This document shows, one piece after another, positions 49,370-59,926 of a stretch of DNA of 64,000 nucleotides. The notes beneath the pieces were generated by a model. That model ran no database searches. It saw nothing but the letters and a program-made list of their open reading frames with translations, and was not told where the DNA came from. Source of the stretch: Schizochytrium sp. CCTCC M209059. Its lineage: Eukaryota > Sar > Bigyra > Thraustochytrida > Thraustochytriidae. Within the stretch, counting starts at the first letter, position 1, and each line of letters begins with the position of its first letter. The stretch spans positions 69,501 through 133,500 of the forward strand of contig KN805452.1 in NCBI GenBank assembly GCA_000818945.1, in the 5' to 3' direction. The position numbers were made by a program, and so were the translations under genes.

Positions 49370-49969
49370 TTAGGCGGACATCTTCTTGACAACGGTGGCA
49401 AACTTCTCGGCGTGGGAAACGGCGACGTTCTTCTCGTTTTCGCTGGGCATGCGGCTGCCGTCAGCGCCGGCAAGGGTGCCGGCGCCATAGGGGCTGCCGC
49501 CATGGACCTCCTTGAGGTCGAACATGATCGGGTTCGGGTAGCCGAGGGGCACGAAGATCATGCCGTGGTGCGTGAGCTGGGACACAAAGGTGAGCGCGGT
49601 CGTCTCCTGGCCGCCGTTCTGGGTACCAGTGGCGAAGAAGATGCCGGCCGGCTTGTTGGCCAGCGACTGTTTCTGCCAGCAGCTACCAGTGGAGTCCATA
49701 AAGGACTTGATCTGGGCGGCGGCCATGCCAAAGCGGGTGGGGATGCCAAAGAGGATACCGTCCGCTGCCTCGAGGTCCTCCGGGGTCGCGATCGGGTCAT
49801 CCGACTTGGGCGGGGCGCCCATCTTGCCCAGCACATCCTCCGAGAGCGTCTCAGGCACCTGGAACAGCTTGGCCTCGCACCCGTTCGCCTCCAGCGCCTC
49901 CTTCATCGTCTCCGCCATCGTACGGACATGTCCGTACATGGAGTAGTACACGATCGCTACGGTGGGCAT
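49370..49969 (-). CDS. WrbA-like flavodoxin NAD(P)H:quinone oxidoreductase
   Basis: This 199-residue protein has all family motifs: VAIVYYSMYGHVRTMAE (FMN phosphate loop), GAPPKSDDPIATPEDL, FGIPTRFGMAAAQIKSFMD, IFFATGTQNGGQETT, LTHHGMIFVPLGYPN and GGSPYGAGTLAGADGSR. It is a compact cytosolic form like the 24100 gene and is the third paralogue in the window. Its ATGTGPG-type loop (FFATGTQ) is shared with the 21126 protein, not the 24100 protein (FFSTASL), which hints at their duplication order. The start MPTVAIVYY leaves no extension. Confidence 0.95.
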   Translation of the reverse strand: MPTVAIVYYSMYGHVRTMAETMKEALEANGCEAKLFQVPETLSEDVLGKMGAPPKSDDPIATPEDLEAADGILFGIPTRFGMAAAQIKSFMDSTGSCWQKQSLANKPAGIFFATGTQNGGQETTALTFVSQLTHHGMIFVPLGYPNPIMFDLKEVHGGSPYGAGTLAGADGSRMPSENEKNVAVSHAEKFATVVKKMSA

Positions 49970-51740
49970 CTTGATCTGCGCTTCTTTTCTCTGCTCGCTC
50001 TGCGTCGTTCGTGGCTTTGCTAGTTGCTACAAGGGCTCCAGGTGTTGCGGATTTGCTTGCAGTCTGCTGCGAGCTCGACCTCGGAAACTCGCGGGCAACG
50101 GCCGCGCGCTTGTATCCATCTATCTATCTTCATCTTCTCTTCCCCTGCTTATTTATACCAACTGCATCCCGCGTCCCAAGATCCGGCCTCGGATCCAGAC
50201 CTGGGCGTTTCCGAAAGGGGACCTCCCCCACTGAGATTTGCCGAGAGGGCCCCGGGGGCGCGCCGCGAGCCGCCGTCGCCCGCGTCTCCTACGGTCCGGA
50301 TCTACGGTTCATGGTAGGAGCTCAATAGGAGATACGCGAAACGGTGGGGGCCGCGGTCGGCGCGCACTGGGGGTTTCGGGGAAACTGGGGCAACGGGGGA
50401 AGAAGGCGAGTTTGATCGCGATCATGAGGATCATGGAGGAGGAGGGCGACGGGGAGGACGGGGAGATGGAGATGGTGGAGGAGGTCGGGAGAGAAAAAAC
50501 CTGGCCGGAGAGCTTGCGTGAAGAAGAATCATTGCAGAAAGCGAGCGAGAGACGCAGGAAAGGACGCGGTCGTCGAGAACGCGCTGCTTTGCTTCGCACA
50601 CGGCTCTTTATTTACGCGCCAAAGCCATCGCGGGGAAAGGAGAATCGCTTGTGAAGGCGATGTCCGTCGCAGGGCCGGGCTGCGGTAGGGATGCGATGGA
50701 TGATCTTGAAGATCGAACGATCTTCGTCGCAGCTTGTCATGCCTGTGGAAAACGGCAGCCTGGCCACGATATGCCGGTCAAGGACCGTGACCCGGACGGG
50801 GATTGACCGACCTGACGACCGACTGGCGACCGACCGACCGACTGGCGTTGTCGGCCGGACGTGAAGTGAAGAGGTACGTATATGTATCGTGGCCGCGAGG
50901 TAATCGACGCACGGCGTGCGGGATCTCCGGAAGGCCGCAGCGCACCGGCCTGCAGCAGCCAGACGAATGGATGGAATGCATGTATGTATGGTGGATGCAT
51001 GCATGAATGCATGAATGCATGCATGCAGGCCTATGAATGGATGCAAGAAGAATACATGCACGAATGAACGGAACATCCATTCATTCGTTGATGATGACTC
51101 ATGAATGATTTACTGGATGAACCGTGCGTCGAAGAAGGCGAGCAAGCCGGACCTGAGACAGGCAGGATTTTTGAGGGAGGGACCGCGCTCTGTTCTCTTG
51201 TGGGAAAACGCGTAACCCGTGGGGAATCCGCGCCGGTCCAATGAATGCGCGGCAAAGGCGAGCACACGCCGTCAATTTCCGTGCGAGCTCCTCGCCTCCC
51301 TCAAAGCACAACGCGGACTCTTCGTTCGAGTCTTGGCCCCGCCTCCTCCATCTCCATCTCCAGCTCCATCTCCAGCTCCATAGGCCGGCCACGACTCGCT
51401 CTCCAGACTCGTCGCCCGAGCTTGCCGCGGCGGGCGCCGCGAGCGAGCCAGCTCGGAGAGGACAGGACAGGCCAGGAGAGGAAAAGCGCCGAAGCGACCG
51501 TCGCAGCGCGCGAGCGCGTCTTCTCTTCCCTCCCTTCCCTTCTCTTCTCTTCTCTGCCGCGCCAGTGGCCGTTCGTTCATCTGTCCATCCATCTATCCAT
51601 CCATGCGATGATGCCCTCGCGACGAGACCTCCATCGCGCGACCACGCTCGCGCAGGCAGACTCGGAACGCGCGCGGGCAGAGCCCGACGCCGAGCGAGCG
51701 CGCGGCGCGCGCGGGCGCGGGCGGGCGCGGGCGGGCAGGC
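49970..51740. promoter_or_regulatory. Divergent intergenic region, quinone reductase / zinc-ribbon factor
   Basis: This 1.77-kb gap separates two start codons. It is rich in repeats: CTAT/CATC near 50118-50132, GAGGA-rich 50425-50490, GACCGACC near 50803-50844, ATGC/ATGA/ATGG repeats at about 50967-51075, and CCATCTAT near 51582-51604. The long frames on either strand lack domains. Confidence 0.5.
50967..51075. repeat. Degenerate (ATGC/ATGA/ATGG) tetranucleotide tract
   Basis: About 100 bp is dominated by GCATGCATGAATG-type units in intergenic DNA. Confidence 0.8.
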
Positions 51741-54740
51741 ATGCTCGGGCGGCTGCAGCGGCGGAAGCGGCGGCGCGAGGGCGGCGAGGATGACGGGGGC
51801 GGCGCGGCGGCCACGAAGCGGCGCGGCGCCTGCGACTCGTGCGGCAGCTTCCAGCGGCGCGTGGACGAGGAGACGGGCGAGGAGGTCTGCGAGTCGTGCG
51901 GCGAGGTGCTCGTGCAGGCCAACCGCACGGCCGTGGACTCCAGCAATCTCGATCGACGGGAGCAACACTTCGATGACGTGGTGCTTGGCTCCAAGGTGAG
52001 ACACGTCCAGCGCAAGGGCATGTCCGCGCAGATCATCATCCAAGAGCAAACTCGAAACCTCAAGAAAGAGGAACGCGTCAGGGCGGTATCAAAATACCGC
52101 AAGGCTGTGGAACGCAAGCGTAAAAGGAAGGCTGCAGGCCTACCGCCTCTGGCACGCGGTCTCCCGGGGCGTCCCGACGAGGTCCTCAGCGGGCCTGGCA
52201 GCTTGCCATCCAAAGTCATTGTCGAGAACCAGCCCCTGGGCGCACGGAAGCTTCGCCCTGACCACTACCGCATCGCCGCTGCCGCCGCAAAGCAAGTGGC
52301 CATCGTCCCGACTGCTGTGCGCGTGGAGGAAGGTGCCATCGCGAACCTGCGCATCAACACCACGGACGTGCCCGTCGACCTGACGAATTATGTGGGCAGA
52401 TCTCCCTTCCGAACGAGCAAAGTTGGCGTCTTCTCAGCAACCGGACAGTTCCTGACGCGAGCAGACGTGCAAGATGCATATGAACGCGTCTTGCGTCGTC
52501 TGCTCAACTCTGCGGTCATCAGCGCCCACCAGTTCCTTGGCCTTGATGCTCGCACGCTGCACGTCGAGTCGCACTCGCTGCTCACGCGATACCTTTACCG
52601 AGTGTTCAATGACAGCGACGTCTCGCGGCTTTGTATGAATCTTCCAACCTCTGAAATCTCCTTTCTCTCGGAAAAGGCAAAGGACAAGCCGCGCGCAAAG
52701 TTCATTGTCACACCACGTCCCATTATCGCAGCTATCCTCGTGTGGTTTGCCTGCAACCGAAAAGGACTTGGCGCCCTTTTCGACGACTTTGCTGCGCTCT
52801 ATGATGCTGGACATCTCGGTAGTCCGGGCACGTCCACCGAAACGCTCGACCTGCTTCCACCAGGAGGCCGGCCTGGCTTTGTCCGGGCACAGTCGTTTTC
52901 ACCGGCGATCGTGAACAAGCTCCAAGCTTATTTGGGCATCAAGCTACCATCCGTGAATGTTTGCGTTCGTGAGCACAAAATTTACCTCCCGCCCCTGTAC
53001 AGACTTGCCGTCCGTCTTCGTCTGGCCAATATTCGCACGCTTTGGCCAATTTTGACAGGAATCTTGCTTTCCATGCTCAACATATCTGAAGAGAGCGCGC
53101 TGCGACGCGGTCACTTCGAAGCATCGCTCCTCACGCACCAGGGGCTCTGTGCACTCATCATCTTTGCCTTCTCCACGCTCGGACGATCCCACTGGGCGCG
53201 TCTTCGCAAAGGCTGGAACCCTAGCCATCCCATTCTTGGAGGTCACCATGACGATCTTTGCACGCTGAATATCGATCGTTTGAGTCATCCACGCCATGCT
53301 GCGCGTCTGCACGGACAAATTTTGCAGTGGCGCAATACGCGATTTCATTGCCAGGGACGCACCCTGCTACACGAGCTCACGCCAGAACTCGACGCGCTCC
53401 GCGACATCACGCAAGAGAAAGCCAAGGTGCAGAGCGAGGCGTCGATCCGTAAACCCGCTAGTCAATCTCACACCGACGATGGAAGCTCTGATAGTAATTT
53501 TGGCGACGACAGCAGCGATGCGCAAAGCTCGTGGGGTGCAGACTCTGATGGCCATCACCGCGACCAAGGGTCTTCAAGCGGTGACCGACTCGTAGAGGAC
53601 GAAAGCGAGTTTGCAGCCATGGCTCAGTCCCTTGCGCCCAAGAACGCTGATGCACTCGAGGATCTACGCGTGGATCGCTTTCTATCGCGCCTCCCCTATA
53701 CAGAGGTTTTCCAAGATCTTGACGATCATCTTTTCCGTGCGGCGCGAATGTGGCGCGCAATCGTTCGAACGCTGGATGCTCCTCGCCCAAGCTTCAGAGA
53801 CAATCTTGCGGCCACACCTCTGCGGAGTGTCCTCGACCAGTACGAAGAGCGCTACCATGCCGAGATTCAGCTTCTTGCTGATGTTGCTCAGGTCATGCAC
53901 TTTGCCGGCACGAACAGGCTTGCGCTCTACCTTCGGCGGCTTGCCAAATCTTTTGATCGTTTCGCTCGCAATAAGACGGACACTTCCGCAGGTCGAGACT
54001 TGTCGAACGCGGAGACGAGGCAATTTTTGCGAAATGCCATCCGCGATATTGCCCCTGCACCCCGGCGCTTTGCGAGTGACAAGCCTGTGAGGTCCCGCTT
54101 TCGTACCTTGAAACGATACAGATTTCCTGGCGCGAAGCCGAGCGAAAAAGAGAGGCGGCGCAAGGCTCGCGAGGCGAAGAAGAGGGAAGATGAGGAGTCT
54201 GACTCGAGCTCAACGGACTCTAGTTCGTCGACAGATGTGGGGGTCCTCTCGGGCGCATTCGTTTCGGGAGACGAGACGAACTCAGCAGCGAAACTTGCAT
54301 CTTCATCAAATTCGCTCTCCAACAAGCGGGTGACAAGGTCAAAGAAAGATGGCGAAAGGGACAAGGCTCGTAAGGGTGGGCGTCCAAAGAGTCAATCGTT
54401 CTCAAGCTTGACCTCTTCTTCTTCCTCCTCTTCTTCTTCTTCCTCCTCCTCCTCTTCATCTTCGGTTGCTTCCTCACCTTCTTCCTCTGCTTCGTCCTCA
54501 TCTTCTTTGTCTGTGAAGTTCGAGAGAAAGAAACAAACTGGGCAGGAAGAATCGATTTCGACCTCAACAAAGGAGCCAACTGAACTGGACGAGGCGAAGA
54601 GCCGTAAACCTCGGAAAGAAAAAAGCAAGCGAAAGACCAAAGAGAAAAAGTTGGTTTCCGAAAAATCCAAGCTCTCCCAAAGAACGGAAGAAAGCAAAGC
54701 AGAATCGTCAGCCAAGAAAAGTAAGAAAAACCGTGAGTGA
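51741..54740 (+). CDS. TFIIB-type zinc-ribbon protein, TAF1B/Rrn7-like
   Basis: This 999-residue protein has an N-terminal zinc ribbon, C31-x2-C34...C50-x2-C53 (CDSCGSFQRR...EEVCESCGEVL). A basic linker follows (about 95-150), then two helical regions that could be cyclin-like folds. These lie at about 230-330 (SHSLLTRYLYRVFNDSDVSR, RPIIAAILVWFACNRKG) and about 395-500 (INLP-like LPSVNVCVREHKIYLPPLY, LWPILTGILLSMLN). The second half holds LFRAARMWRAIVRTLDAP and other helices, then a low-complexity Ser/Lys/Glu-rich tail (about 800-999) with a long Ser run. Zinc ribbon plus helical core suggests a general transcription factor of the TFIIB superfamily. The divergent core and length favour the RNA polymerase I factor TAF1B/Rrn7 over BRF1 or TFIIB, but this is tentative. 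Confidence 0.75.
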   Translation: MLGRLQRRKRRREGGEDDGGGAAATKRRGACDSCGSFQRRVDEETGEEVCESCGEVLVQANRTAVDSSNLDRREQHFDDVVLGSKVRHVQRKGMSAQIIIQEQTRNLKKEERVRAVSKYRKAVERKRKRKAAGLPPLARGLPGRPDEVLSGPGSLPSKVIVENQPLGARKLRPDHYRIAAAAAKQVAIVPTAVRVEEGAIANLRINTTDVPVDLTNYVGRSPFRTSKVGVFSATGQFLTRADVQDAYERVLRRLLNSAVISAHQFLGLDARTLHVESHSLLTRYLYRVFNDSDVSRLCMNLPTSEISFLSEKAKDKPRAKFIVTPRPIIAAILVWFACNRKGLGALFDDFAALYDAGHLGSPGTSTETLDLLPPGGRPGFVRAQSFSPAIVNKLQAYLGIKLPSVNVCVREHKIYLPPLYRLAVRLRLANIRTLWPILTGILLSMLNISEESALRRGHFEASLLTHQGLCALIIFAFSTLGRSHWARLRKGWNPSHPILGGHHDDLCTLNIDRLSHPRHAARLHGQILQWRNTRFHCQGRTLLHELTPELDALRDITQEKAKVQSEASIRKPASQSHTDDGSSDSNFGDDSSDAQSSWGADSDGHHRDQGSSSGDRLVEDESEFAAMAQSLAPKNADALEDLRVDRFLSRLPYTEVFQDLDDHLFRAARMWRAIVRTLDAPRPSFRDNLAATPLRSVLDQYEERYHAEIQLLADVAQVMHFAGTNRLALYLRRLAKSFDRFARNKTDTSAGRDLSNAETRQFLRNAIRDIAPAPRRFASDKPVRSRFRTLKRYRFPGAKPSEKERRRKAREAKKREDEESDSSSTDSSSSTDVGVLSGAFVSGDETNSAAKLASSSNSLSNKRVTRSKKDGERDKARKGGRPKSQSFSSLTSSSSSSSSSSSSSSSSSVASSPSSSASSSSSLSVKFERKKQTGQEESISTSTKEPTELDEAKSRKPRKEKSKRKTKEKKLVSEKSKLSQRTEESKAESSAKKSKKNRE

Positions 54741-54922
54741 GCATTCTCAAGTCTTTCTGTTTTTTTTTTGTTTTTTTGTTTTTTGTGAACAAAAGCCGAA
54801 CGCGCGTAGACAGTTCTAATTGTAATACGATGTATCATATCATAGCAGGATCATCTGATGGACGCTTTTGCCGCTCACGGGAAAAAGAAACGTTGGGTTA
54901 CACTGCAGACAAGGGGAAGGGA

Positions 54923-55873
54923 TCACGACTGAAATTCGCCAAAATCGAATTCGTCAAAGGGGTCGGTTGCGGATGCTGTCGCAGCAGTTTCCGGTTGTGA
55001 GCCCGACGAAACTTCAAAGCTTGACGTCGCTGGAGGCACAGAGGATGTAACAGATTCTGTGGCACTTGGGGCAAGCGAGAGACCCGCAAACGAGTCCCCC
55101 AGGTCAGGCGCAGACGACGCCGGCGCAGGAGCTGCAGCAGGAGCTGCAGCAGGTGTGGCTGCTGTAGTTCCTGGCGGCGCACGTACGCGAGAAGAAGACT
55201 TGGGGGGCTTGAGCTTGAGACTACCACCCGTCTTAGCTCCGGGCTTTTTTCGTGCAGCGCCAGAACCGCCAATATTGAGCTTCACCTTGATGGTCTCGCC
55301 TTCCTTGAGAGATCGATCAACGGCCGGTGGTGCATCCACCGGCGGCAAATCGTCACTTTCCTCGTCTCCAGCGGCAACAAGGTGTTCGCCGCGCGAGATG
55401 CGGCGAACCTCATCGTCGAGCGCCGCGCGAAGATCAAATGCGCTCTGCCGTTCCTGGAAACCAATTCCAATGTAGGCGTGACGCTTGGAGACTTCGTCCT
55501 GGACACGAATGACAAAGTATCGCGAGCTGTCAACGACACTTTGCACAAAGTAGTCAAGCTTGGACGCCGGCTTGCTCGTGTCGGTATCGAGCTTAATGGG
55601 GCAGCTCGCAAATAGCTGCGGCAGTCCGGCCGAGCTTTCCGGCAATTGCAAAATCTGTAGGTACACCTTGTCGCCTTTGCTAATGACGCGCAGCTGGCCC
55701 GTCAGCGCTGGCTTGTCCAGGTTCCAGTCTGCGGCGTGGTGTCCCCGTGACCCTTGCAGAGGCGGGATCTTGTACACGAAGACCTCCTTGATGGTCAGCA
55801 AGTGCAGCACGGTCGCCGTATCTTCTTCATCTTGAGGGCCCGTCGGCTGAGCGCCGCTCGGACCGCCGCTCAT
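54923..55873 (-). CDS. NECAP: NECAP-type clathrin adaptor-associated protein
   Basis: This 316-residue protein has the NECAP PH-like (PHear) domain at about 18-170. Visible motifs include LLTIKEVFVYKIPP, HHAADWNLDKPALTGQLRVI, SKGDKVYLQIL, LFASCPIKLD and DSSRYFVIRVQD. YIGIGFQERQSAFDLRAAL, ending the domain, is highly diagnostic. NECAP binds AP-2 and helps clathrin-coated vesicle formation at the plasma membrane. The C-terminal half is Ala/Pro/Ser-rich with KVKLNIGG (also conserved in NECAPs), and ends with an acidic-aromatic DPFDEFDFGEF, like the adaptor-binding tail motifs of the family. Only 182 bp separates its stop from the convergent zinc-ribbon gene. Confidence 0.96.
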   Translation of the reverse strand: MSGGPSGAQPTGPQDEEDTATVLHLLTIKEVFVYKIPPLQGSRGHHAADWNLDKPALTGQLRVISKGDKVYLQILQLPESSAGLPQLFASCPIKLDTDTSKPASKLDYFVQSVVDSSRYFVIRVQDEVSKRHAYIGIGFQERQSAFDLRAALDDEVRRISRGEHLVAAGDEESDDLPPVDAPPAVDRSLKEGETIKVKLNIGGSGAARKKPGAKTGGSLKLKPPKSSSRVRAPPGTTAATPAAAPAAAPAPASSAPDLGDSFAGLSLAPSATESVTSSVPPATSSFEVSSGSQPETAATASATDPFDEFDFGEFQS

Positions 55874-57342
55874 GCTGCTGCTGCTGCTGCTGCTGCCGCT
55901 GCTGCCGCTGCTGCCGCTGCTGCTCTCGCTGCTCTCGCTGCTGCGTCCGCTGCCACAGACTGCAGTGCAGTGCGCCGTCGCTGCCTTTGCCTCGACGCGA
56001 TGCTGCCTTCCGCGGCTCTGCTTCGCGAGGCCTTGTATACAATGCGGGCGAAAATGGATTTCGGAAGGGACCTACCTGGCAGGCACAGGGACCCAAGCAA
56101 AAAAAAGTCCTTCGACGCGATGCCAACCATGGAGATGAGTTTGGTTAAGGGGGCGAAGGGCAACGCCCAAGCAGAAAGCAAAAGCCAAGGCCAGCACTAT
56201 GCGGACGGCGAAAGTGCACGTGCACGACCGCCGATGAATGCGTCTCTGCTGTGAGTTTCGGACCTAATGTGGCGGTCCTTTGCCGCGTTCTTCTGACATC
56301 CGCTGCGTGCACGAGAGCGGCCGCGCGCGGAGGTAACAGTATTCACTCGACCGTCGAGATTCTATGTCTCTAGCGACATTTGCAAAGCGCAGGGACGCAG
56401 GGTCATTGCGCAAAAGAGCGAGGCGGAGCGAGCGAGTGTTTCGCTAGTGATGATTTTGCAAAGCAACAGATTTACGCCAAACCGGATCTCCACTACTGTC
56501 TGAAATCGACAGTCTCGACGATCACGATTCAGGCCAAGGCAGCTTGCTGGCGTGGCGTGTGGTCAGAATAAAAAAGGCAGAATGGCATTACACGCGAAAG
56601 CGCGTCGCGTCGCGAATGAGGCGGTTCCGGGGAAGCCTCATGCGTCCAGGTTTTTTCAAAGTCTACCAGTAGTTGTCAAGCCTCAGGTTTCTCGTGCCAA
56701 CCCTGGGTCATGCACCTTGGTTGACATGCGCAAAGCATCAGCGAAATCAAAGGAGAATTGCATTCTGCGGCCGAGGTGTCGGAGTTTCTCCGGGGCGACT
56801 TTTTATTCCGGGAAACTTGGCACCTTTCGAGAAAGTTTGGGAAGGCATGCCATTTCGCACTAGCAGACCTTCTAAGGTCTCACAGGCCCGGACCCTACAA
56901 TTCCAACAGGATGCCAACAAGTGGGGCTCCTCCAGGTCTCGGCCTCGACGCCCAGCCCGTCACAATTTCTCCGAAGGGCACTTGACATCTATCTCCACGG
57001 ATGAATCCATTTTCAGAGAGAGTGGATTTCCGTAGGGGAGGCGGTGGGGTTGGACGGATGGAACAAGGTAGGCTTGCCATAAAAGGGCCGCAAACCATCC
57101 AAAAGCCTTCAGGAGCTATACATGCGATCCTTGCCTGGCCCTGAAACCCGGGATGCCAAGCCCTGGCACTGGATGCAGACTCTAAAGAGACCAAGGGAAG
57201 CCCCTGGCGACCCCTGAACACGCATGTGCATGGACGTCAAAACAGCAAAGCAATCAATGCCAAAGGCGTTGCAGGGTCAAGTCGCGCTGCATGACAAGAA
57301 TACAGCCAAGCTCACCGGTAGACAAGAAAGCAGAGCGCTAAG
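55874..57342. other. Intergenic, 1.5 kb, no gene called
   Basis: (CTG)/(CCG) triplets at about 55873-55925 lie directly upstream of the NECAP start, on its 5' untranslated side. The rest has short frames only. AATCCATTTT at 57004-57013 resembles sites upstream of the other two HED kinase genes. Confidence 0.5.
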
Positions 57343-58308
57343 ATGGGGTCTGCGGCAGTCAAGCCGAGATCATCAAATGAGAAGCAAAAGGCGTCAGCGA
57401 TGCCGATCGTAACAAGCAGCTCGAAAGAAAGCCGTTCCTCGTCGAGAAGCTTCCGCTCAAAGGCAAACTTGCGTGTCAAGGTCTTCAGAGAGATTTCAAG
57501 AGGAGCCTGCAGCAAACTTTTCGTTGGCGAAATCATTCACACAGGCGAGACTGTTGCCCTCAAGACATACATTCACTCCCCACGAGCCAGACGCGAGCGC
57601 AATAACGAGATCCTGATACTTCGATTGATCGAATCGGCCTCCGACGTTTGTGAGTTTGTCGTAACACCCAAGCTCAAGGTTGAAAAGCCTTTCATTGGCT
57701 TGGAATTTTGCGTGGCTGGTGATCTGATGCGTCTTTTGCGAAGAGGACGCCCAGGTTTGGGGGAGCTCCAGAGACTTGCGCACGAAATTGCGACGGGCTT
57801 GGCTTTTCTCCACCAAAATAACATTGTGCACGAAGACCTCAAACCCGAAAATATTGGGCTTACCGCCGATTTCCATGTCCGCATCCTCGACTTTGGCCTC
57901 TCCGTCATTGTCGAGACACCGTTGACACATTCGAATCTTTCGGATCACTCAGAGGCGACGCAGTCGCGCATTCTTTGTAGGCATGGCACTGCGCCGTATG
58001 CGAGTCCTGAGAAACTTATGGGCGAGTTACACAGCTTTGAGGTTGACTGGTGGAGTTTTGGTGTCACTTGCTTTGAAATGGCGTACGGGATGCTGCCGTG
58101 GTGGTCCTCGGATGAGCTCGAGCTTTGCGAAAGAATATGCATTGAGCCTCTTCTTCTTCCGCATTCACCTCTCCCACACGAAGAAACGCCTGAAGTGGAC
58201 CGTTTCGTGCACGATCTCATTGGTAGCAAGCTCCCGAAGGAACGTCTCGGTTTCGTTGGAGGCGCGAGTGAGGTTTTGACTCATCCCTTTTTTGCAAAGG
58301 GAATTTAA
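57343..58308 (+). CDS. HED-variant protein kinase, copy 1
   Basis: This 321-residue protein starts MGSAAVKPRSS. The kinase domain covers about 45-318. The P-loop is degenerate (ISRGACSKLFVGE), the Lys is in VALKTY, and the catalytic loop reads NIVHEDLKPENIGL: Arg of HRD is Glu164, with Asp165 and Asn kept. DFGLSVI, RHGTAPYASPEKL, LHSFEVDWWSFGVTCFEM and RLGFVGGASEVLTHPFF follow. It lacks any C-terminal extension. FE-x-DWWS and RLGF...HPFF link it to the two downstream copies and to the HGD kinase at 34533. Loss of the RD Arg predicts regulation independent of activation-loop phosphorylation, or weak catalysis. Target unknown. Confidence 0.87.
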   Translation: MGSAAVKPRSSNEKQKASAMPIVTSSSKESRSSSRSFRSKANLRVKVFREISRGACSKLFVGEIIHTGETVALKTYIHSPRARRERNNEILILRLIESASDVCEFVVTPKLKVEKPFIGLEFCVAGDLMRLLRRGRPGLGELQRLAHEIATGLAFLHQNNIVHEDLKPENIGLTADFHVRILDFGLSVIVETPLTHSNLSDHSEATQSRILCRHGTAPYASPEKLMGELHSFEVDWWSFGVTCFEMAYGMLPWWSSDELELCERICIEPLLLPHSPLPHEETPEVDRFVHDLIGSKLPKERLGFVGGASEVLTHPFFAKGI

Positions 58309-59926
58309 ATGCTTTGGAAAAATAGAAGAAATATGCAAAATTCTCACCTTTTCGGAAATGATCTCAGAGTTTTGTGCAGCGTGCTTCTTGGTTCATAGAG
58401 AAAAGGTTCTGCTCACGTATTGCTGATACATGTTGACTTTGCAATGGTCGCCTTGTGCGTCATGGCTGTTGCAGAGATTGCGCATTTTCTACGATGCGCC
58501 TTTGCTTCAGAGAGTTGCACAGACGAGGGCACCAGTGGTGGGCAACAGCTTTTCCTTTTTGATCGAGACGCTTTCCATGCTATGCGTGAAAGGGAAAGAA
58601 GATTTTGCACTGTCTTTGCTCACAATCTGGTCTTTGTGTGTAGTAGACGGTACTAGCTGTGTTCGTAGGGCACCTTGGGAAGCTGACACAACGCCGTGGG
58701 GTTGATACGGGGGCCGTCAAGAAGCGTGCCTTTCTCTCCCCTGTCACACAGGCTTGCCACCCAATAATCCATTTTAGAAAAATGAAAATCATAGATGCTA
58801 GGCCTCAACATGAACACGAACACGGCGTCTGCGCAAGCGCGACCTGGCTGGGCGAGGCCTGCAGGCGCTGCTGTCGAGAACCATGAGGAAGAGTTCACAG
58901 TACAAGCCGGTGATCCCTACAGTTGCCAAAGAGGGCTTTTCACAGGCGCCGCTTCCCAGGAAATCCTTGTGAGGAAAGCTCGACCAGGCTCGCTTCGGCC
59001 GGGCTTCAGGGCGACACAGTCTCACCACCACCTGCAAGCTATAAATTACGAGGGCCATGCAACGTTTAGCTCGAGCACGAATTCTCTGAACGCGCGCCTT
59101 GGCAGCGAGGCACGTTACTACACGGGCGCGAGAGAGCGAAACCATCAAATTTATTTCCCCCACCACCTCTTGCCCTCCCCTTCCCTCAAACCAACCGCGC
59201 ATTTGCAAGTCGTAAGCGCGCGTGTCCCCCAAGTACAAGGTCAAGCGAGTCGGCTTAGGGACTCTCGCCTCGGAGCTGGGCCTGGAACTCCGCGCGGCAA
59301 TGTGGCGCCGACCAGCCACCTTGGCTTCAGCGACATCATGCAACGGCTTCCCCACAAGACTCGGAGGGAGGGAAATGGATTACTAGACACCCCACCGCCC
59401 ACCACGCCCCCGCCGCCAAAAGCAAAGGCCCCAGAGCACACGAGACTTAGTTCAGGCTTGCAAAAAGCCAGACATAGTCGCGATGCCTGGAGGATGGTGT
59501 CCATTGCCGGGAGGGACGCCGTCATGTTGCCTCGCCTACAGAGCTTGAAAATTGCTATACCGCAGGCCGTGGAGAGTTTGCTGGGGACGACAGGACTCTT
59601 GACAATCCACCCAAGTTGACAGTGAATTAGTTTCTTGAGCGAGTCATTGTAAGGTGCCCGAAAACAAAAAAATCCATTTGCGGAATGTTGCCAATTTGCC
59701 TCGCCCCTAAGAGGCACCCGGAGCTTATACCGCGGATTCCTGCCTTACCGCAGGTACTGAATTGATTGTTGGGAGCGTCAGAGCGCTTTGCTAATTGACA
59801 AATTTGCAGTGACTTTCTGACTGAGACTCAAGTGGAGACCGCGTTGAAGAAAGCATACTTGAAACGGTGTCGGGTAGCGCAGACGAGCGGCATCGTGACG
59901 TCGTGCTGTCGAGACGTTGACTCGAT
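58309..59926. other. Intergenic, 1.6 kb, no gene called
   Basis: A forward frame from ATG 58795 (274 codons) and overlapping reverse frames are open but Pro/Arg/Ala-rich with no domain, and each is contradicted by a similar frame on the other strand. AATCCATTTGCGGAA lies at 59671-59685. I see no convincing gene. Confidence 0.45.

Noticed and set aside
51099..52049. Reverse 316-codon open frame
   Set aside because: Overlaps the zinc-ribbon coding region in antisense and is Arg/Ala-rich with no domain.
58795..59619. Forward 274-codon open frame starting with ATG between HED kinase copies 1 and 2
   Set aside because: No domain, low-complexity Pro-rich part, and a similar-length frame lies on the opposite strand; not enough support to call.
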